Origin: Artemia franciscana
Taxonomy: Eukaryota > Arthropoda > Branchiopoda > Anostraca > Artemiidae
Assembly (NCBI RefSeq): GCF_032884065.1
Contig: NC_088873.1
Span: forward strand, 34,359,600 to 34,423,599
Reading direction: 5' to 3'
DNA length: 64,000 nucleotides
Shown piece by piece: positions 57,776 through 64,000 of the stretch. Both the position numbers and the translations under genes were made by a program. A model generated the notes under the pieces. That model was given only the letters and a program-made list of their open reading frames with translations. It had not been told where the DNA came from and searched no databases. Numbering within the stretch: the stretch's first letter is position 1; each line of letters begins with the position of its first letter.

Positions 57776-59946
57776 TCACGTATGAACTTTTGATTTTATC
57801 TGCCTGAGGCTACGGAAATGCTAAAGAGTCTGTTTATTCGTAGTCTCATCGTCTTATTCACTGTTAACAGTTCATCGCAGGACGCAGGTGACTGAGACCA
57901 ACACAAAGCAAGTTCATGTAAGTTTCGTGGTCATACCTATCTTAAGAGTCACCACTCCCTGAAGGCGAAGCCCTTTCGACATGCAGGTTTGAACTGTAGT
58001 TTTCAGAGCTTAAAGGCATCGAGCCATTGCGGATTACCGGCAAGAATGAGCATTTGTTCAAAGGCTAATCAGATAGAATTTCTAGTATTCAAATATCTAT
58101 ACAGAATCGGCTCCACAAGTTATTTCGTAAGAAAAAACTTGATTGATTTATATCTTTTAACCAGTATGCGATGAACGATCATCAGCATGAATTCAATCGG
58201 TCTGTTGACAAGAATTGCACCATTCAACACTAAGTTCAACCGGAGGATCACGGCTAAAATTCTGATTTTTATCACGACAACAATAGAGGCAAGGTATCAT
58301 TTTGACATACATTTTACCTTGTCAGTGACCCATGGCAATGAACTTAGACCTACATTATGCGTTTCAGATCTTCTTTATAAGATAGGATTAGGGATTTAGC
58401 AACTTTAAGGACAAGATTTAAATAAGTAAATGGATTAAGTGAAATAAAATAAATAAAAGTAAATGTTCTGAATACATTAAAAGCAAAAAAGATTTCTTTT
58501 ATTGGAAGTAGATCTAGATCTTTGAAGATCTCAGCCGACTGCAATAGTTTGAACAAGGTATTTTAAAGTTCCAAAATTTTAGAATATAAAATTTAATTAA
58601 TATATGTTGGTATATATGTTGAAATGATGTAACTATCCTATGGTACTTTTACCATATAGAAAAGGCTGATTTTATCTTAGATCTTGATAATTTCTATAAG
58701 CATTTGACTAGCACTAGTAGTATAGCAGTAGTACATTTGACACACAAATAACCGCAGGGCCACGGCCACAAAAAAAAACAACATACAAAAACATACAATA
58801 TTGAACTTATTTTGCGATGCAACTCAAGAGAGAGACTTGAGCCTAGAGGTTGGAGCGTAAAGGGAGGAGGGGAGGTGAGAACTACCTCACCCTTTAATAT
58901 TTTGACCCCCCAACTTTTAAAGTACTATTTTTTATTGTGTTTTCATTGAAAAAAAAATAGTGGCCTTATATTTTGATGGAAATATTGATATTTTTCACCA
59001 ACTGATGTACATGCGTTCAACTGTTTAAGCAAGATATTATTTTGTTAAAAACAAAATATTCCTAAATTAGTCACATTTTTCTTATCTAGTTTCGAAACTC
59101 TTAAGGGCTTCTAAACAAAATTTAATTTTTATTGACCCATTACCTTTAATCTAGGGGTCTGAAAATGGTCACTGCACAGGCTGTTATTTTTCCAAGGAAT
59201 CATTTTTTGGAGGCTTAAAATTTGTATATTTGTTTTGATTGTAGTTCTTGGTTTACTCTTATGGATACTTTAGATAAGTTTGCAGTCCATACATATTTCT
59301 CCAATTCTGCTGCTTTTTCACTGGGTGCTTTAATTGTAAAAGAATTTTCATAATTAAAAGAAGATATAGATGCTAGGCAATATGTTATTAATTTAATTGT
59401 TTGTTAGACAAATAGATAGGAATATCTATAAAAAGAATATGAATAAGAATATGACGACAAAATGACGACAAAAAAATTTACATGGAACCAGTCGACATGC
59501 ATAAATAAGATCAGATACTGTAAGCTGGTTATAGTAAGCCGTTCACGTATTTTGGACGTTTCAAAATATGGGCTGTCTAATTCAACCGTCCATATCATCA
59601 AGTTATCTTTGAATTCGTTAGAGGTGTGATCCTCTTTGTTCTCTTTGTATTTTTTTTTGACTCAGCATTTTAGACAGAAATAAAATTATTATTATTATCC
59701 CCGATAAATTCCCTATAACCATCTTAAACTTCCTTTTAGAGATATTTAAAGATGATTGAGTCATTTGCCAATTTAGTCTCCATGGATGACTTGTCAATTT
59801 TATAATTATATAAATATACCATCGAACAGGCATGTACTCACGAAGTCATTTCAATGAGGGGGTCTTCCAGGGAGGTAATAGAAAAAGATCATAGGTAGGG
59901 GAATTGCAAATACAATTCAAGTACATATGAAGTATCTTATGAAGTA
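57776..59946. other. No supported gene in ~2.2 kb
   Basis: AT-rich. Includes the repeat segment 58150-58400 also seen near 52.9-53.1 kb. The remaining sequence has no recognisable domain or element end on either strand. Confidence 0.45.
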
Positions 59947-60073
59947 CTAGCTGTTGGGGTGGCGCTTCGCGCCATCCCAACATCTAGTTGGAGGGGGTGC
60001 TTCGCCCCCCCAAGCCCCCCCGCACGCGTAAGTCGTTACGCGCCATTGTAGTTGTGTCCCTGTGTCCCACCTG

Positions 60074-60197
<124 letters not shown>

Positions 60198-60199
60198 TT

Positions 60200-60402
60200 T
60201 AACTACGTAAAACTTGCAAATATACAACATTCTTTGCTGTCCCATTGTCTGTGCATATAAATAGATAATTCAGGTTTACTGACTCTTGAACATGCAACAT
60301 ATAATTGTCCATGGGAAAAACAATCCGTATTCAGATCTATACCTCATTATTTTAATGATTGCCCATGAGCTTTGTTGATGGTGATTGTTAATCAAACATT
60401 CC
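60200..60402 (-). pseudogene. Helitron helicase C-terminus with natural stop
   Basis: The downstream part reads [45 protein letters not shown] and a TAA, apparently the authentic C-terminus. Upstream, ITINKAQG-type sequence is present (ACCATCAACAAAGCTCATGG), with a stop and frame breaks. Rep and the rest of the helicase are absent, so the element depends on another copy. Confidence 0.8.
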
Positions 60403-60760
60403 CTGTGTCCCCGTCGTCATTTATATATCTCCCCTGTACCCCCCCCCCCCGCGTCCCCGTTGTAGTTGTGTTCCGGTCGTCATTTATATTCCCTGTGTCC
60501 CGGTCGTTATTTGTGTCCCGGTGTCCCAGTCTGTAATTTCTCTTTGAGTTTCTCGGTCGCCATTTATGTTCTCTGTGTCACGGTGTCCCGGTCGCCATTT
60601 GTGTACCGGTGTCCCGGTCGTTATTTGTGTCCCGGTGTCCCAGTCTGTAATTTCTCTTTGAGTGTCCCGGTTGTCATTTATATTCCCTGTGTCCCGGTGT
60701 CCCGGTCGTCATTTGTGTCCCAGTGTCCCGGTCTGTAATTTCGTCAGTCGACAAACATGA
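60403..60760. repeat. Helitron minisatellite (GACCGGGACAC-type)
   Basis: + strand runs of TGTCCCGGTCGTCATTTAT, GTGTCCCGGTGTCCCAGTC and TGTAATTTCTCTTTGAG. Starts next to the helicase fragment at TTAATCAAACATTCCCTG. Confidence 0.9.
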
Positions 60761-60915
60761 TGTGAGTCGACAAACAACTTCATGACGGCATAATGCTCAA
60801 TCCTTATAATGCCGTTAGTCGACAAACATGCATGACGTCAGTCAACACACAACACACAAGCAACTTATTTTTATATATATAGATAACTTACATATGAAAC
60901 TACTATAATCTTCCA

Positions 60916-60982
<67 letters not shown>

Positions 60983-61405
60983 GTTGTTTGTCTGTTCACT
61001 GACGTCATGTTTGTGTGTAGACTGACGTCATGTTTGTCGACTGACAAAATTACAGCCCAGGACACCGGGACACAAATGACGACCGGGACACCGGGAATAT
61101 AAATAACAAACGGGACACTCAAAGAGAAATTACAGACTGGGACATCGGGACACAAATAACGACCGGGACACAGGGAATATAAATGACGAAAGGGACACAA
61201 CTACAACGGGGACGCAGGGGGACACAGGGGGGATATATAAAAGACGACCGGGACACAGGGAATGTTCGATTAGCAATTACCATCAACAAAGCTCAAGGGC
61301 AATCATTAGAATAATGAGGTATAGATCTGAATACGGATTGTTTTTCCCATGGACAATTATTTGTTGCATGTTCAAAAGTCGGTAAACCTGACAATCTATT
61401 TAAGA
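60916..61405 (+). mobile_element. Helitron, 3'-truncated, fused to a reverse-transcriptase remnant
   Basis: Host A, then TC at 60916-60917, a TA array, ATAAATAAGTTGTTTGTCTG, GACGTCATG twice, the minisatellite, then helicase coding: VRLAITINKAQGQSLE and GIDLNTDCFSHGQLFVACSK, KPDNLF. The match stops near 61405 where the RT remnant on the other strand begins. Its 5' end lies 32 bp from the 5' end of the - strand Helitron. Confidence 0.8.
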
Positions 61406-62300
61406 AATGATCTTCTAGACCAGTGCCATGAATAGGTTCAAGAGCAAGCTCTGATGGATATATATTTTTAGAAATATCAATGAATTCCTTAAAATTTAAA
61501 ATCAAAATATCATCTAAATATCTTTTATTATTTGACAAAACATGTTTTAAATTATTTGGATTATTTTTATCCATCATATATTTATATTCAAGTTGACTTA
61601 AAAACAAGTCAGCTATAAATGGGCTGGCAATCCCCCCCTCCATGGGAATTCCCACGATTTGCTTGTACAAATTACCATTAAATCTTATATAAGTATTATA
61701 TAAAACAAAATCTAATAAATCAAAAATCATATCTAAGCTGTAACATCTCGAGTTAACTGTTGTCTTAAAGCAATTTGTCCATATAGCTTTTTTATTATAA
61801 GTGTCTATTTTTAAGAACCTCTTACTAGATAAGAGGAAAGATTTCTTGATAGCCGTTTTTAAATTATCTAACACTACATTAAGTGATAAATTAGTATACA
61901 TTGTCGCAAAATCGAAAGACTCAATTCTTTTAGCTGAAATCATTGTTAAAGAATATATCACCTGCAGTGAATTATTAACACTCCAATATGGATTAAAATT
62001 CGAATTTTTTTTTATACCAGAACAGTAGGTTTTAAGTTTATTTATATGTTTCCTTTAAAATTAAAGAGAGGTCAGTAGCAGCAATGGGGGTTAGACATTT
62101 AGCTGCTCCAGCAATAAACCGTGGTTTAGGGGGATTGTTATGAAATTTTACAGTCCAATATAGGAAAGGGAACCTTTTATCATTGTCATTAATTCTAATA
62201 TTAAATTTTTTTAAAAGTATTTCTTCAGTTTTTTCAATTAAATTCTCATCCTCTATATTAACCTTTTTGTAAACATTAATCGTGCAGAACTCAAGACATC
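61395..62300 (-). pseudogene. Divergent reverse-transcriptase fragment (Penelope-related type)
   Basis: Main frame 61405-61961. Upstream - strand: NDNDKRFPFLYWTVKFHNNP, PKPRFIAGAAKCLTPIAATD (finger region), a frameshift, then SVNNSLQVIYSL. Main frame: RIESFDFATMYTNLSLNVVL (motif A with aspartate), NLYKQIVGIPMEGGIASPFI and ADLFLSQLEYKYM (motif B), NNKRYLDDILIL (motif C, LDD). This is an RT family common in aquatic invertebrate genomes and resembles non-canonical Penelope-like groups; the assignment is tentative. It ends at IHGTGLEDHFLN where Helitron sequence begins. No endonuclease seen. Confidence 0.7.
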
Positions 62301-62336
62301 ACAATACAGCTTCTGTACTGTATATATATATATATA

Positions 62337-64000
62337 TCTATATATATAAAAATAAGTTGTCTGTGTGTGGATCTGTGGATGGATCAGGTGACGTCACCTG
62401 AAAAAACTGAATCAGGTGACGTCAAAACTGAAAAAACTAAAAAAAGGCAAAAACTACAAAAAAAACTAAAAACTAATAAAAAAAATAAAAAAGCTAAAAA
62501 ACTAAAAAAACTAAAAAAAGGCAAAAACTACAAAAAAAACTAAAAACTAATAAAAAAGCTAAAAAACTAAAAAAACTAAAAAAGGCAAAAACTACAAAAA
62601 AAACTAAAAACTAATAAAAAAAATAAAAAAGCTAAAAAACTAAAAAAACTAAAAAAACTAAAAAAAGGTAAAAAACTAAAAAAACTAAAAACTAAAAAAA
62701 ACTAAAAAAAAGGAAAAAACTGAAAAATAAGCTAAAATAAAGGTAAAAACCAATAAAAAACTAAAAAAAAAACTGAAAAAACTAAAAAAAGGCAAAAACT
62801 ACAAAAAAAACTAAAAACTAATAAAAAAAAGTAAAAAAGCTAAAAAACTAAAAAAAACTAAAAAAACTAAAAAAAGGTAAAAACTAAAAAAAATAAAAAA
62901 TAAAAAAAACTAAAAAAAAGGAAAAAACTGAAAAATAAGCTAAAATAAAGGTAAAAACCAATAAAAAACTAAAAAGAAAAAAAGGAAAAAACTAAAAAAA
63001 ATTTTCATCTAAAAAACTAAAAAAAACTAAAAAAGGTAAAAACTAAAAGAACTAAAAAAGAAAAAAATAAATGACGACACTCAAAGAGAAAGCGACCAGG
63101 ACAAAAGGAATGTTCGATTAGCAATCAACAAAGCACCGGGACACAGGGAGTATAAATGACGACCAGGACATAAGTAAAAAAAAAAACTAACAAAACTAAA
63201 AAGAAGGTAAAAACTACAAAAAAACTAAAAAGAAAAAAAAACTAAAAACTAATAAAAAAACTAAAAAATCTAAAAATCTAAATAAACTAAAAAAGAAAAA
63301 AAAAGGAAAAAAATAAAGGAGAAAAACAAAATTTTAAAAAAGGCAAAAACTACAAAAAAAACTAAAAACTAATAAAAAAAAGTAAAAAAGCTAAAAAACT
63401 AAAAAAACTAAAAAAAACTAAAAAAAGGTAAAAAACTAAAAAAAATAAAAAATAAAAAAAAAATAAAAAAAAGGAAAAAACTGAAAAATAAGCTAAAATA
63501 AAGGTAAAAACCAATAAAAAACTAAAAAGAAAAAAAGGAAAAAACTAAAAAAAAATTTCATCTAAAAAACTAAAAAAAACTAAAAAAGGTAAAAACTAAA
63601 AGAACTAAAAAAGAAAAAAATAAATGACGACACTCAAAGAGAAAGCGACCAGGACAAAAGGAATGTTCGATTAGCAATCAACAAAGCACCGGGACACAGG
63701 GAGTATAAATGACGACCAGGACATAAGTAAAAAAAAAAACTAACAAAACTAAAAAGAAGGTAAAAACTACAAAAAAACTAAAAAGAAAAAAAAAACTAAA
63801 AACTAATAAAAAAACTAAAAAATTTAAAAATCTAAATAAACTAAAAAAGAAAAAAAAAAGGAAAAAAATAAAGGAGAAAAACAAAACTAAAAAACGAATG
63901 TATATACAGACCGGGACACCGGGATACAAATGACGACCGGGACACAGGGAATATAAATGACGACCGGGACACAGGGACACAACTACAACGGGGACACCGG
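62337..64000 (+). mobile_element. Helitron with large A-rich expansion, runs past the window end
   Basis: Host A, then TCTATATATATAAAAATAAG, TTGTCTGTGTGTGGATCTG and a GGTGACGTCACC palindrome. From 62405 it is mostly AACTAAAAAA, GGCAAAAACTAC and GGAAAAAACTGAAAAATAAG units. Minisatellite with a shortened helicase scrap (GTTCGATTAGCAATCAACAA) occurs at 63071-63180 and again at 63624-63730, a ~553-bp duplication. GACCGGGACACCGGGATACA resumes at 63909 and continues to the end. The 3' end is outside. Confidence 0.75.

Noticed and set aside
58187..58399. 70-codon frame
   Set aside because: The segment is an interspersed repeat also present near 52.9 kb with a broken frame.

Overview
This window looks like a piece of a repeat-rich, AT-rich arthropod nuclear genome. 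The evidence is a split, intron-containing gene for a cuticle-type chitin-binding protein (CBM14/peritrophin-A domain, CPAP1-like) and dense layers of eukaryotic transposons: Penelope-like elements, RTE- and CR1/Jockey-like non-LTR retrotransposons, Helitrons, foldback elements and a SINE-like unit, plus very long TA, CT and GA microsatellites. There are no bacterial operons. A crustacean such as a brine shrimp would fit the repeat style, but that is a guess from familiarity; the sequence itself only supports 'arthropod'.

Layout. 1-16.4 kb: the chitin-binding gene on the + strand, with three visible coding exons (1246-1430, 11764-12009, 15227-15670). The first visible exon begins inside a signal peptide, so the start codon lies in an earlier exon that was not found. 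The ~10.3-kb intron holds a CR1-like element, Penelope-like terminal fragments, a foldback element and two large inverted copies of a non-coding repeat, called 'family A' here. 16.4-31.7 kb: no host gene; mostly family A copies (each ~1.2-1.4 kb, starting with a 20-nt hairpin and often ending next to a ~290-bp palindrome), a 5'-truncated Penelope element and non-LTR scraps. 31.7-42.8 kb: two tandem arrays, one interrupted by a nearly complete Penelope element (33.4-36.4 kb), then a second Penelope element whose RT frame is intact (38.1-40.3 kb), then an ACT-rich, locally duplicated tract. 42.8-43.4 kb: a structurally complete non-autonomous Helitron. 44.5-46.3 and 53.2-54.5 kb: RTE-like non-LTR remnants in opposite orientation. 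46.4-49.3 kb: nothing recognised. 50.6-52.4 kb: a Helitron with minisatellite expansion. 55-57.8 kb: two foldback elements and a family A copy. 59.9-64 kb: a cluster of Helitrons, one complete on the - strand, one truncated on the + strand and fused to a divergent reverse-transcriptase remnant, and one running off the end of the window.

How the parts relate. Only the chitin-binding gene looks like a host gene. The Helitrons share TC...CTAG ends, A/T insertion flanks, a 3' hairpin and the last stretch of a RepHel helicase; in most copies the helicase sequence abuts, and has been shuffled into, a GACCGGGACAC-type minisatellite. The Penelope copies share an N-terminal region, RT, C-terminal GIY-YIG endonuclease, pLTR-like direct repeats and inverted duplications at their 5' junctions. 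The most interesting candidates are the minisatellite-bearing Helitron family, the family A repeat with its hairpin head and palindromic tail, and the recurrent inverted 5' junctions of the Penelope copies. Everything was read by eye; no alignment or database search was run.
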